From: Cricetomys ansorgei
Taxonomy: Eukaryota; Chordata; Mammalia; Rodentia; Nesomyidae
Assembly: GCA_026225945.1 (NCBI GenBank)
Contig: JAMJFZ010000597.1
Location: 2,350,501 to 2,414,500 of the forward strand
Direction of reading: 5' to 3'
Length of the DNA stretch: 64,000 nt
Shown in pieces: positions 11,409 to 22,009 of the stretch. Numbering within the stretch: position 1 is the stretch's first letter; every line of letters begins with the position of its first letter. Position numbers and translations under genes: made by a program. The notes beneath the pieces are model-generated. The model had not been told where the DNA came from. It was given only the letters and a program-made list of their open reading frames with translations, and did no database searches.

Positions 11409-11579
11409 AAAAGATAAACTATAAGCTGGATAGTAGAGGCACAAGTCTTTAATCCCAGCACTTGGGAGGCAGAGTCAGGTGGATCTCTGTGAGTTCAAGG
11501 CCAGCTGGTCTACAGAGTGAGCTCCAGGACAGCCAGAGTTACAGCAGAGAAACCCTGTCTGGAAATAAAAAGATAAACT
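11409..11579 (+). mobile_element. B1 SINE, full length, with target-site duplication
   Basis: The element runs 11421-11568: 'agtctttaatcccagcacttgggagg', 'aggtggatctctgtgagttcaaggccagc', 'ctggtctacagagtgagctcc', 'aaaccctgtct', then an A-rich tail. The 12-base repeat aaaagataaact lies at 11409-11420 and again ending at 11579, a clean target duplication. The paralogous site at 44733-44755 is empty, so it landed after, or on only one side of, the segmental duplication. Confidence 0.95.
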
Positions 11580-12334
11580 CCATTCTTGCCAGTTTTCATT
11601 TACAACCCATCCACAGGGCTAGACTAACGTATGAAATGTGAGAATCACTGTACACAGTTCTGGAATGCATGAAAATGTAAAGAATGAATAAAAATATCAG
11701 CACCTTTGGTTCTATCAGAAAGAATATGGTATTTGTTTCTAAAACAGTGAAAAAGCAGGGCAAAGGATAGTAAATGTGACCATCATCCACATGTGAAGAT
11801 GAATTGCATCTCTCCTAAAGGGAGTCAGAGTTTCACAGGAGATGTAGCCAGGTCTGCTCCATGTGCACATGAGGATGAAGGTCTTGACCATAAAGCCTTT
11901 CTAAAAATTTCTCCCTCATAGTATCAGTGTTGGACTTACAAACTTGTCTCTCTTCTAGGAAACCATTTCCATTGCTTTTCTGATTGCTTGTTTGTTTTCT
12001 TTGGTCTGTGCAAGCTCAAGAATATGACTCCGTCTACAGCAGAAACCAACTTTTGACCATGACAGAAATTCAAATTTGTCAGAGATGGGTTCTCTATTGT
12101 TTTAATGGACCTCACAGCTAGGCCAGCCCCACTGGTTTGTGCAACACATCAGATTTTTACGGGTACATAAAACTCAGATCTCAAGGTGACATTTCTATAA
12201 AATAACATTTCTACCAATTTTACCCCCTAGTTGCTCTGCCATTTCTCTTACAACATGCAGAGATAACTATAGTTCTCAAATTTATCTCAGGATCAGAAGG
12301 TATTGAATCAGACAGCATGAAGGATTCTGATGGG

Positions 12335-12700
12335 TGTTAGTAAGTTTTCTGTTGCTATAATAAATAGTTGAACTAATCAACTCGCACTGAAGATAAGGAG
12401 TTATTCTTAGCACAATGTTTTTTTGAGGTCTCAGTCCCTTATGGATTGACTCCATGGATGTGTATCTGTGATTGTACATAACCAAAGAAGCACATGGTGG
12501 ATCACTTTATGATCAATAAAGGGAAAAGACAAAGAATATTCTGATTGTCAAATTTCCTTTATTACATAGCCCTAGTAAACTACAGATTGCCCAGTAGGCT
12601 TGACCTCTCTGATTCTAGCTCTTCCTAACAGCACCAGGGAACAGACATTTATAAGCACATGAGACTTTGGGGACAGGTAAAATGCAATCTGTAACAAAGT
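12335..12700 (-). mobile_element. MaLR-like LTR remnant, antisense
   Basis: The plus strand reads 'agtaagttttctgttgctataa', 'gaactaatcaact', 'gaggtctcagtccct', 'acagcaccagggaac', 'gagactttggggacaggtaaaatgcaatctgtaac'. This resembles the reverse complement of mammalian-apparent LTR retrotransposons, with an LTR start of the 'tgttatagattg...' type. A second copy lies at 45435-45815, so the insertion predates the duplication. The subfamily is not assigned. Confidence 0.5.
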
Positions 12701-12918
12701 TAATGATGCAATATTTTAAAATATATGAAAATAACTTCAAACTATTTTCAGCAGATTGTGTTTTTATAGGAATGGATTTATGCTGTTAATTAAATTCCTA
12801 TTTGATTTTATTAAAAGTATCTTACTATGACCTTGTTATTTCTTCTGTAATTTGAAAATTGAACTATGATATTTATTTCAGTGCTCCTTATTTATTAATA
12901 TTATATCAACAGACTTTT

Positions 12919-13947
12919 TCAATCAAAGACACTCAACTTCTTTTTATTACTGCATCTATGAGACATTATTGCTATAACAAGTCCTACAACATAATGGATG
13001 TCTTTAAGAAATGTTTTCCTATCAAGTTGTTTCTTCAGAGCATCCTTAATCTCATTATTCCTGAGGCTGTAGATGAGGGGGTTCAACATGGGGATCACCA
13101 CCGTGTAGAACAAAGACAATACCTTGTTCTGGTCTGTGGAGTAGCTGGACTTTGGCATCACATAGATGAAGGTAATGGTCCCATAGAAAAGACTGACTGC
13201 AGTGAGGTGGGAGGTGCAGGTGGAGAAGGCCTTGTGGCGGCCCTCAGTGGAGCGCATCTTCAGGATGGTGATGAGGATGTAGATGTAGGAGACGGCTATG
13301 ACAAGCACTGTAATCGCAATGAGGGCACCAACAGAAATAGTGACAAAAACAATAAGGACACTGTCATCAGAACAGGAAAGTTCAACCAAAGGAGTAAAAT
13401 CACAGAAAAAGTGATTGATCCTATTTGGTCCACAGAAGGAAAAACAGAAAAAGGAAAGGGTGGATAAGGAAGTAGAAAGAAAACCACTTATGTAAGCTAC
13501 TAAGAGCAACTGGACGCAGGCTTGTTTGGACATTTTGATCAAATAAAGCAGTGGGCTACAGATGGCCACAAAGCGATCATAAGCCATGGCAGCCAGAATG
13601 AAGCACTCTACTGTACCAAAGAAAGCGGCTGAGCCGAGCTGGATGGCACATCCAAGGTAGGAAATTGTGTTTCTCTCCACCAGGAAGTTGGCAAGCATAT
13701 TGGGTGTGACAGAAGACGAATAGCCCATGTCAGTAGAAGCCAAGTGGCTGAGAAAAAAGTACATGGGGTGGTGGAGCTGGGAGGAGACTCTGATGAGAAG
13801 GATGGTGCTGAGGTTCCCAGACACGGTCACCAGGTAGATGCACAGGATGATGGTGAAGAGGACGACTCTAAGGACGGGGTCATCTGTTAAGCCCAATAAA
13901 ATGAACTCTGTCACTGCAGTGTGGTTCCCATCCTCCAGGAGAGCCAT
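12919..13947 (-). CDS. Olfactory receptor OR-2, family 5 subfamily P-like, intact with long C-tail
   Basis: 342 aa. Motifs at family positions: NHT 8-10, [10 protein letters not shown] 61-70, [10 protein letters not shown] 121-130, [13 protein letters not shown] in loop 2, [10 protein letters not shown] 239-248, [12 protein letters not shown] 286-297. Start at 13945-13947, 29 nt after a conserved acceptor (AG complement 13977-13978). The frame is open upstream to 14049, but that part is predicted intron. Odd: the normal stop is bypassed. Against OR-4, one base is missing in the run after the RK of the C-tail (minus strand 'catttcttaaag' for 'tatgttcttagag'), so translation continues about 28 codons into what is 3' UTR in relatives, across a conserved AATAAA. 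The receptor core is complete. Predicted intron 13977-15321. Confidence 0.93.
   Translation of the reverse strand: MALLEDGNHTAVTEFILLGLTDDPVLRVVLFTIILCIYLVTVSGNLSTILLIRVSSQLHHPMYFFLSHLASTDMGYSSSVTPNMLANFLVERNTISYLGCAIQLGSAAFFGTVECFILAAMAYDRFVAICSPLLYLIKMSKQACVQLLLVAYISGFLSTSLSTLSFFCFSFCGPNRINHFFCDFTPLVELSCSDDSVLIVFVTISVGALIAITVLVIAVSYIYILITILKMRSTEGRHKAFSTCTSHLTAVSLFYGTITFIYVMPKSSYSTDQNKVLSLFYTVVIPMLNPLIYSLRNNEIKDALKKQLDRKTFLKDIHYVVGLVIAIMSHRCSNKKKLSVFD
12943..12948 (-). terminator. Conserved poly(A) signal inside the extended OR-2 frame
   Basis: TTTATT on the plus strand (AATAAA on the minus). The equivalent lies about 55 nt after the stop of OR-4 (33704-33709) and after the OR tail fragment (46056-46061) in matching sequence. 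In OR-2 it is 22-27 nt before the stop codon at 12919-12921. Confidence 0.5.
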
Positions 13948-15319
13948 GGGACAGTGCAGCTGCTGCCAGGTTAAGACTGTTGGAGAAAGTATAGGAAGGG
14001 GTTTATAATTAAGTAGCATACATGACAGTATCTCAAAGAAATGTATCAATTAAAGAGAATTTGTCACAATTTGATCAAGTTTTGCCCAGGACTCTTGGTT
14101 TATATACATTCATGTACAATTAATGTGACTAAAATTATAAATACAAATGCTAGAACACTTCATTCATATAATGTATCTCTTTTCTTTGTATTTATTTATG
14201 GTGAAATATACCTATGTGGCTTTATATCTAAAATTTTATAGCATGAGACTTATGTAAATTGCTTAAGTTATAAATACCACAAGAGATTAAAATATGCAAT
14301 CACAGAATTGTGTGATCAAGACTTAAATAAAGTCTAACTTTTACTGACTGCTCACTAATTACCAGGACAAGACATAGAATTTTACATATAATTGCTTCAT
14401 TTCCAAGAGGAAGTATTAAGTGCTTTTATTTTTTTCTATTTCATTGAAAATATTTTGTTTGAAAATTGGTAAATAGCTTAAAACTACATAAGATGTCTAG
14501 AATGAGGATAAAACCTAGATAGACTGAAGTTAAAATCTGACCCTTTAGTAACTACTATTTATGAAAGAGTTACAATGAAGTTCAAAGTACAGATAAATTT
14601 GGGATGCACAGCAGAGTATTTCTGCATTTGGTTGGTTAGTACACAAAAGCTGAGCTTCTTAGTTTGTAGATCATATTGTCTGCTAGTGAAGCAAGGCCAC
14701 ACCAAGGTAAATTTTCTTACAGATCTTGGAAAAATAGAAAGAAATCTGTATAGTCTAACTGGAATGTGATGGAAGGAAATCACATGGTTTTCTACACAAT
14801 ACAATAGTGAATAAATACTCAACCTAAACAGTTAAATCAGATTTGCCCAGCTGGGGCAATATGTACTCTCATCTCAAGATTTTTGGCATTGTATTTTCTG
14901 TTTGGCTAAAATATCTGGTGCTTGTGATACTAGGACATTCAGTCAAAAAGCACAGCAGTGGTTCCCACAATTACCAATAACAATTGTCAATAGTAAGCCA
15001 TCAAAACATCTTAAATATAGTGACTTTATTTTCCTGAGTGGTAAGCTTCTACTGTTAAAGATCAAGCTGGATTTTGCTTTCAACAGAAACTAGATAAGTT
15101 AGTGATCTTTAACCATGGTGGCTACCTGAATATCCACCAGAGACTTAATATGAAAATAGAAGTTGATTCAGATAATTTTTGGTCCAGTTTATTGCTTTAT
15201 TTCACCTGATTTGTGTCTCCACTGAAGCTAATAAATTTAGATATATTTTTTAAAGACTAAAGTTTTCTCCAAATGTAAAGGTCAAAGCAGTAAACCAGAT
15301 TTACTCAAATCTCAAACTT

Positions 15320-15480
15320 ACCTCTTCAAATATGAATTCAATTCGAAGTAGTAAGGTCAAGAATACTTTTCTTTTTTGACTGCAAGGATGTCTCCTACTG
15401 TCATTGTCACCGAGGATAAGTCTCTGCAGAGGCTCTAGATTCAAGTGTGAATTCAAATAATCTGAGATCATTACCTCATT
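15320..15480 (-). promoter_or_regulatory. Putative OR-2 non-coding exon 1 with splice donor
   Basis: The minus strand ends GAAGAG|GTAAGT (GT complement at 15320-15321), aligned with the donors of the other OR genes. Upstream similarity to the OR-3 and OR-4 blocks is clear ('gaggctctag', 'gatcattacctcattcccag'), but the TATA box seen in OR-1, OR-3 and OR-4 is not preserved ('gcagtcaaaaaagaaaag') and the EBF-like motif is degraded. Expression may therefore be weak or start elsewhere. Confidence 0.45.
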
Positions 15481-15559
15481 CCCAGGTGACGACTGAAGAG
15501 TTCATTTCACACACACACATGACTACCTTTCAAGGAGCCTGCTAATGCTAATGATATTT

Positions 15560-16080
15560 TTTCCTCTTATTAAGAATTAACTTGTTTTCATTTGATAGTT
15601 ATTCAAAGTATCTGATAAAATTCATGTCAGGGGAACAATGGCTTTCAGTTTATTTTATAGTTCAGGTTAGAGTAGGCTAAACTATAAATACAGGATGAGT
15701 CACTTTAGCTTCTTTCATTCAATATATGTCCAGTTTATAACTATTTTGTTATCAATGAGCTAACATATTTTACTGCAATTTTCCCTGAACCCTGTAGAAG
15801 GTAAAATAGGTGTCTGATTTCATTTCTGTGTATATCTAGCATTGTTCCACTCTGCTAAAGAAACAGCTACTTTTTCTCAGGAGCTGACTGGTTATGAACA
15901 TCTATAACACACTTCCCATTTGGAAAATGAATTTTCTTTTCATGATCAACTGTGAGTGATAAAAATTATAACCCTGGCATTAGCACATAAGTTTAGAAGG
16001 CAACTTGACAATCAATTCATATCTACTTAATAGAAAAATAGCTGTTGCTGTATCACTGGGTCCTATTCATTCACCAGCTG
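15560..16080. other. Non-coding flank, nothing identified
   Basis: AT-rich sequence upstream of the OR-2 promoter block. No repeat or gene recognised. Confidence 0.5.
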
Positions 16081-17050
16081 GCGAATTTTGACTTGGCCTA
16101 CACTAACTGGATGCATGAAAGCAATTGGTTACATACATGCCTGCCGTGCCACGATTGAACCAGTGTGCATAATTGCCTGGCATATTGATACTACAGTAGC
16201 ATACAGAGACCATAACCAGGGAAGAATATTAATGACAATTTCTCCCAGTACTCTTTACGGCATCTTGCAGCAGTATGAAATCTACTCGGAAAGGAAGGAT
16301 CTTCCAGTTCAATACCAGCCTCTTTATGTCATACAGTCAAGAAAGTGGTGTCCTCAGTGATAGGAACTAACCATTCAGCTCTCACATGCAACTCAATGTA
16401 GTAGCAATAGACTTTACAGTTTGTAGTGCCTTGGAGGGTGCTTCACTGGCCACAGCATTTAGGGAGATAAGCCCAATCTTTTTACTAAGATATTCACTGT
16501 AGGCTGTTTCTTTCTCTTCCTCTGTTCCCAGCACATGACTAGGTTAGTGGCCACTTAGCCTAGCCCGTGGGAAGGGAAGCACAGAAGTGGGTCAATGCAT
16601 CCAAGTGGGTCCCAGATCAGGGAACTAAGAGTCGACGGAATGCAAAGAATTCCGGAAGAGTGTTGTCCATGTAACATCTCTCAAGTTTAATGCAAGAATT
16701 GTGACATTTTAAGGTGTTGAGGCATGGAAGGATCTTTTGGTACTCAGGGGTAAAGGCCATTGGTTGAGACAGGGATACTGGGATAGGCATATTACCTGGG
16801 GAACAGGTACGCAATTCTGCCAATCGCAGCCCACCTTCGAGAATGAGCGTTGTTTGCTGTGGCTTGTGGTCTGTCAGTGCAGAGGGGAGGGGACAAATTT
16901 CCACCAGCCTTTTGGGATGAGCTCAATAGCAAGCGCCCTTGACTCACAGCTTCTTTGTGACCATTTCCACAAGGCACCACATTTCATCAAGAAATCTTTT
17001 GGCTTCTGGGAGTGCCATTTTACACTCATGCGTGATACCTTTGTATGAAC
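16081..17050. other. Unidentified block, less AT-rich than its surroundings
   Basis: About 970 bases with a balanced composition unlike the AT-rich DNA around it. The longest frames are 16088-16360 (+, 90 aa), 16617-16904 (-, 95 aa) and 16737-17048 (+, 103 aa). None has a motif I recognise and none is long. The adjacent minus frames at 16617-16904 and 16792-16980 look like one broken reading, as in a processed pseudogene or an ERV internal remnant. No counterpart elsewhere in the window. I cannot identify it. Confidence 0.35.
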
Positions 17051-17595
17051 TTCTTAACTCATGTCTTCTCCTTGTTTCCAGATGAACTTACACATCTATA
17101 AGACACTTAAAGCTTAACCTTATGGATTACATGTATTACAAATGGTAGACAGAACTAGTTAAACATCAGATTCACTTCTCTGCATTCAATAAGATATATA
17201 AATGTTGTCTTAAGCAATATGGCTTTACCACTACTTTGCAAAGAGCAACCAATAGTGTTGGCAGTAGTCTGAGTTGTTTGGGTGTTTCAGTGGGGACTCT
17301 TGGCCAACAACTCAATTAGATGTAACCCATTTAGTCTACTGGAGGTTTCACTTGATGTTAAGAAATGTCTAGTTGGGGTTTTGTCTCTCTGTTATTTGGT
17401 ATCTCCATGTATATTTCTTTCATATATGTATATATTTACAGAAGCTTCTATTTTAGCAGGCTTCCATATGACCCTTCAAATGCTCCTTAGTATTAGTTGT
17501 CCCTCCAGCATTCCTTCCCTTAGCCTCCTCTCTTTCCTCCCACTCCCCATTTAATCCCATCATATTCTCCCCCTTTTCTAACTAACTGTAACTAA

Positions 17596-17616
17596 AATAT
17601 ATATATACATATATAA

Positions 17617-17679
<63 letters not shown>
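17596..17679. repeat. (TA)n microsatellite
   Basis: About 40 TA units with a few interruptions at the left end, inside the antisense L1. Confidence 0.97.
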
Positions 17680-17680
<1 letters not shown>

Positions 17681-17949
17681 TATTTATCTTTCCTTGGGAG
17701 ATCCTTCCTTTCCCACTAGTTCCTTACTATATACTAAACCTCTGTGTTTATTCAGATACTAGCACGCCTCTTGAAGGCTTAAAATCTAACACTCACGAGT
17801 AAGAGGACACATAGCATATTTGTTCTTTTGGATCTGGGTCACTTCACTCATGATAATGTCTTTTTATATCTATTCATTTGCATTGGAAATTCATGATCTT
17901 GCTGCCTTTTGTTGTTTTTTTGTTGGTTTGTATGTTTGCTTGTTTGTTT

Positions 17950-18090
17950 TTCAAGACAAGGTTACTTGGCTGTAACTCTGTTTGTCCTGGAACTCACTCT
18001 GTAGACCAGGCTGGCCTTGAACTCACAGAGATCAGCCTGTCTCTGCCTCCCAAGTGCTGGTATTTAAGGCATGTGCCACCTTCACCTAAT
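17950..18090 (-). mobile_element. B1 SINE nested in the L1
   Basis: The plus strand reads 'caagacaaggttacttggctgtaactctg', 'gtcctggaactcactctgtagaccaggctggccttgaactcacagagatcagcctg', 'cctcccaagtgctgg', an antisense B1 preceded by a T-rich stretch (the A-tail). It splits the L1 ORF2, so it is younger than that L1. Confidence 0.95.
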
Positions 18091-18860
18091 GATTTTGCAT
18101 TTTTAAAAAGAGAACAATATTGCATTGTGTAAATATACCACATTTTCCTGATCCATCTGTTTCCTGATTTGTCTGTTGATAGACATCTTGGGTGTTTCCA
18201 ATTTTCAGGTATTATAAATATAGAGGCAAGGACCATGAATAAGCAAGTGTTTCTGTAGTAAGATGTAGAGTCCTTTGGGTATGCCCAAGAGTAGTATAGC
18301 TGGATCTTTATGTAGGTCTATTCCCAGCTTCCCGAGGAATTGTCAGATTGATTTCTACAGTGGCTGTACAAATTTTTATTCCACCAGCAATGAATGAGTG
18401 TTCGCCTACTCCACACCTTTGCCAATATGAGTTGTCACTTGTTTTGTTGATCTTGGCCATTCTGCCATGAAATCTTAAAGTAGTATTGACTTGCATTTCC
18501 TTGATGACTAATGATGCTGAAAATTTCTTTAAGTGTTTCTCAGCTAGTTGTGTTTCATCTTGTGAGAACTCTCCATTCAGTTCTGTACTCCATTTTTAGA
18601 TTGGGTTATTTGTTTATTGATGTCCAGTTTTTTAGTTCTTTACATATATTAAATATTAACCCTCTAAAGAACATAAAATTGGTAAAAATCTTTGCTCGTC
18701 CTGTAGTCTGCCCCTTTGTCCAAATGATGGTTTCTTTGATATACCAAAAGTTTTCAGTTTTCATGAGGTCCCACTTATTAATTATTGGTCTTAGTGCTTA
18801 TGCCACTTGTACCCTGTTCAGAAAGCATTTTCCTGTGCCAATGAGTTCAAAACAAGATCC

Positions 18861-19915
18861 CATTTTCTCAGAGAACCCTGAAGAAGATGAGAAGGAAAGA
18901 ATGTAAGAGCTAGAAGGGATAGAGGACATCAAGAAAGCAAGGCCTTATAAATCAACAAAATTAATGCACAGATAACCTAACAGGGACTGGGGCAGCATGC
19001 ACAGGGCCTGCACAGGTGGACAAAAGGTGAGGTTCAAGAACTGAAAGGAGAAATGGACACATACCCCTATTGTGGAAGTTTAGTTATGTATAAAATGTTT
19101 TATGCACTGTGGGGTAAAGGGCTAGCCCAGGTCTTGGCATTCAGTATTGTCTGCAGGTGCTGGATTTCTGTGGGGAATGTTTAATTGCTTATGATCTGCA
19201 CCTGAGGAGCTCTGACTCACTATAAGACCTGCTCACAGGTGCTCGGGGTTCCGCTGTAAGTCTGGCACTGGCCAGAATGGTGGTTCCCTCTGCTGAGGTC
19301 TGGCAGGGTTTTCATATATGAAAAATGCCTCCTTGTCTTCTGTGCTGTGTCTCCACAGTAGGTGTACTCCTACATAACCCCATCTATAAACCAGGAGCAA
19401 TCTCCAAATGTTAAGCACATGCAAATGAAAATTTAGTTTCCTCCAAAGAATTCTCACTGGGGAAACAAACTACTTTTAATGGTAGATTGCATACCCAGTA
19501 GTAGATGGCCAACAGATAACAAACTCAGGGCATCTTTGGAGGTTTCTTGCCTCATAATGTCATGTCATGCATTTCCTTTTTTTTTTTTTTTCAAAAATTC
19601 TATCAAATTTTTCATTATTATTAGTATTAGTATTATATCACTTTCTCTCTTTTTACTCTCTAGGTCCTTTGCATATATATTATGACTTCTAGTTAACTGC
19701 TTTTATGGTAATCCTGAGTGTGTGAATGAGCAGATCTATGTGATTGTACCATTTATTGTGCCTTTAGGGCTCTTTTCCTTCAGGTTGTTTGTTTTGTCCA
19801 ATTGTGATGGAGAACAGAAAGGTGGTAGATCCAGAGAGGAGGGGAGGTAGGGAGGAACTTGGAAGAATTGAAGGAGGTGATTCCATAATCAGGATTATTA
19901 TGTGAGAAAAGAAAA
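18861..19915 (+). mobile_element. LINE-1 3' UTR, sense, interrupted by an LTR-like insert
   Basis: 'aatcaacaaaattaatgcacag', 'ggactggggcagcatgcacagggcctgcacagg', then after the insert 'aaatgaaaatttagtttcctccaaagaattctcactgggg', 'ggtcctttgcatatatattatg' and a purine-rich end running into 'gagaaaagaaaatc'. This is rodent L1 3' UTR in plus orientation. It pairs with the inverted ORF2 piece to its left. Confidence 0.65.
19073..19372 (+). mobile_element. Solo LTR-like insert (about 300 bp) in the L1 3' UTR
   Basis: It interrupts the L1 3' UTR between 'gacacatacccctat' and 'taaccccatctataaacc'. It starts TGTGG and can end at ...CCTACA, the TG...CA form of an LTR. The target duplication is not clear and the family is not assigned. 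Confidence 0.4.
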
Positions 19916-20511
19916 TCTATTTTCAATTAAAGGGAAAAATGACACCCTAAAAATAAATAAAATGCTGAAATTGAAATCTACATGAAATATAAAAAAAATA
20001 TATGGGCAAAGAATCTGTCCACAAAAGTGACACTCACAGGTTCTTGAAATTAGGAGCTGGAATCTCTGTGAGGGATTATTTTTCCATTGTTGTTGTGTCT
20101 TTTCAAGCTTTGGGGACAGATCAAAGTATTTTTTTGAACTTCTAACTTCACTAAAAATACATTCCAAAAGAAGTTTCACGAAAAGAAGAGACAAAAAGAA
20201 TGAAGGAGCCAGAGGATGAGATGTGCAGCAGAGAGGTGTCATCCTCACACATCGTTAGCACTGAACTCATGACTCAACTGCACTGAGGTACCTGCACAAA
20301 ATCTGTCCAAGGTTTGTCCTGTCAACATTTCATCACAGATGGGAAGGGGTCTATGATGCTTCACCCTTTCACCAGGTATTATTGGCAATTCATGGTTGTT
20401 GGATGTGATTTTTTCAGTGGTATAGCCACTGATACCTTGTCTTTCCTCCAGTAAATAACCACTCACTCATGCTAAAACAAGAAAATCTAATTAAATCATT
20501 GGAGCACTGTA

Positions 20512-20836
20512 CTGGTTGGTTTTCATCAACTTAACATACACACAGACATATCTGGGTAGAGGAATCATGAGAATGCCTCCATAAGAATGGCCAGTAGGTA
20601 AGTCTGTGGGACTATTATCTTGATTAATGATTGATGTGGGAGTGTCCATCTCACTGTGGGAAATGTTACTCCTGAGCAGGTGGTCCTTGGTTGTTTATGA
20701 AAGCAGGTTAAGCAAGTCAAGGAAAGCAGAGAATTTGATGTCTAGCTCATGGAGCTGTGTGGGAAGGTTATGGAATCATCAGGATGTAGAGCCTAGCTGC
20801 AGGAAGTATGCCCTTTGGGGCAGTATTTGAGATATG
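20512..20836 (+). mobile_element. ERVL-type (MLT2/MT2-like) LTR, left part
   Basis: 'tggttttcatcaacttaacat', 'gaatgcctccataag', 'gatgtgggagtgtccatctcactgtggg', 'ggtccttggttgtttatgaaagcaggttaagcaagtc'. This is the same type as the antisense element at 4205-4605. The right part ('cgacttccttgacatgatgaactg ... gtaaaccaagccctttg') resumes at about 21406-21492, after another LTR that interrupts it. Confidence 0.5.
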
Positions 20837-21405
20837 TAGCCTGACCCCCACTTCCTGATCATGCTGTTTTCTCACTGACGATGAACTGTGACCAATCAGC
20901 TTACTGATCCTGCCCCATGCCTACCCATACAGAAACACAGAAACGGCTTGAGATGTAGACTTCTCCCTAAGATAAATGAGGTGACTAAACAGGCCAAGGC
21001 ACTTGCAAACCAAGCAAATGAGGAAGCATGCTTCCTTATCTTGAGCCTTGAAGTTCTGCCAATTGTCTTGGGTCAAAGAAGTGCTCTCATGATCATTTGT
21101 CTCCTGACTTGTTCGGACCTGTTCACAGATTTATAACTTTGTTTCTATGTACTGAAGCATATCATATAATTTTCAGAATAGCCTTAGACAGACTTTAATT
21201 AATTATTTTAGGGTATCTATTGGAGATATATTGTATTGTGTATGGCATGTTGCTCGTTGCTATGTTGCTACTTTTAGGTTTCTCTATAAAAGCATTTGAT
21301 TCTTTCAATAAAGCATGCAGTTGTATTTGCTACTCTGCATCCCCTGTGTCATGATTGATGAGCGACCTGTACCCAGGGACCCCAACGCACTAGACCTTGA
21401 CATAC
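20837..21405 (+). mobile_element. Solo retroviral LTR nested in the ERVL-type LTR
   Basis: It begins TGTAGCCTGACCCCC. It has a CCAAT-type box ('gaccaatcagctt', near 20890), TATAAAA (21285-21291), AATAAA (21307-21312) and a pyrimidine-rich U5-like end ('gcatcccctgtgtcatg', 'acccagggaccccaacgca'), in the order U3-R-U5. No internal viral genes are present. The exact 3' edge and target duplication are uncertain. The split of the surrounding element supports an insertion. Confidence 0.5.
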
Positions 21406-21831
21406 CCATTCTATTTTCACGACTTCCTTGACATGATGAACTGTCTCTGAGAAATTGTAAGGTAAACCAAGCCCTTTGTTTCTTTAAAAAAAATTAAGAA
21501 AGGGAAATGACAAATAATGTATGATAGGATCAACTGCAAACATCACCTATTGGTGGACACAGCAGGCATCTTTGTGGGTGAGCACTTTCTTCATGGATTT
21601 TATGATAGTGTTGCACTGGAAATACATTCAGGATAAGCCTCCATTGGACCCCTGTGTCCCTCATAGATGCAGTGCATCTTAAAATAACATCATATGTGTT
21701 TATAGGGTTCCTTCAAGTGTTGTTTAGAGTTATATAAATCACTGTGTTAGTGATGAATGTGGCATAAAGAAGGGTGTTATATGTGTGGTCCTCCTATTCT
21801 TGATGCACCTTATTATAAAAGAATGATCTTT

Positions 21832-22005
21832 GGGTCAGAAAGACAGCACAAAAGTAAAGGCCTCACCATCAAGCCTGAAAACCTGCATTCAATGCCTGGG
21901 ACCCACGTAGTAGAAGGAAAGAACTGATTCCCACAAGTTGTCCTCTGACTTCCACATCTGTATGCTGATGCCTCCCTCAGACAATAAAGACATGCAATTA
22001 AATGG
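21832..22005 (+). mobile_element. B2/B3-like SINE
   Basis: tRNA-like head 'gggtcagaaagacagcac', then 'cctgcattcaatgcctgggacccacgtagtagaaggaaagaactgattcccacaagttgtcctctgacttccacat' and an A-rich tail with AATAAA. Confidence 0.75.
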
Positions 22006-22009
22006 ATTA

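Larger units (their letters stand above)
5880..12900. repeat. Segmental duplication, copy A of the OR-1/OR-2 neighbourhood
   Basis: Collinear with 40370-46110. Both open with '..gctatg.. ttacaggcagag' and 'tcataattaaaa', run through an OR gene (OR-1 against the pseudogene at 41591), its intron and 5' exon block, then 'agttttcatt..aaccc', 'tctggaatg.atgaaaatg' and the MaLR-like LTR. Differences: copy B has the solo LTR at 40478 and an AT-rich expansion at 43965. Copy A has the B1 at 11421 and about 1.9 kb (9395-11295) missing from copy B. Confidence 0.85.
17270..18860 (-). mobile_element. LINE-1 ORF2 3' part, antisense (inverted segment)
   Basis: Minus-strand frames carry the C-terminal ORF2 signatures. 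NWKHPRCLS and KMWYIYTMQY lie in 17994-18236. TTLRFHGRMAKI, SYWQRCGVGEHSFIAGG and AGNRPT lie in 18308-18496. Stops and frameshifts break the frame. It contains a (TA)n tract and an inserted B1. It is followed at once by L1 3'-UTR sequence in the opposite (plus) orientation, which suggests a 5'-inverted insertion. Confidence 0.8.

Noticed and set aside
12859..13467. 202-aa plus-strand reading frame
   Set aside because: It is the antisense of the OR-2 coding exon. The same shadow appears opposite the other ORs (26997-27296, 33788-34087).
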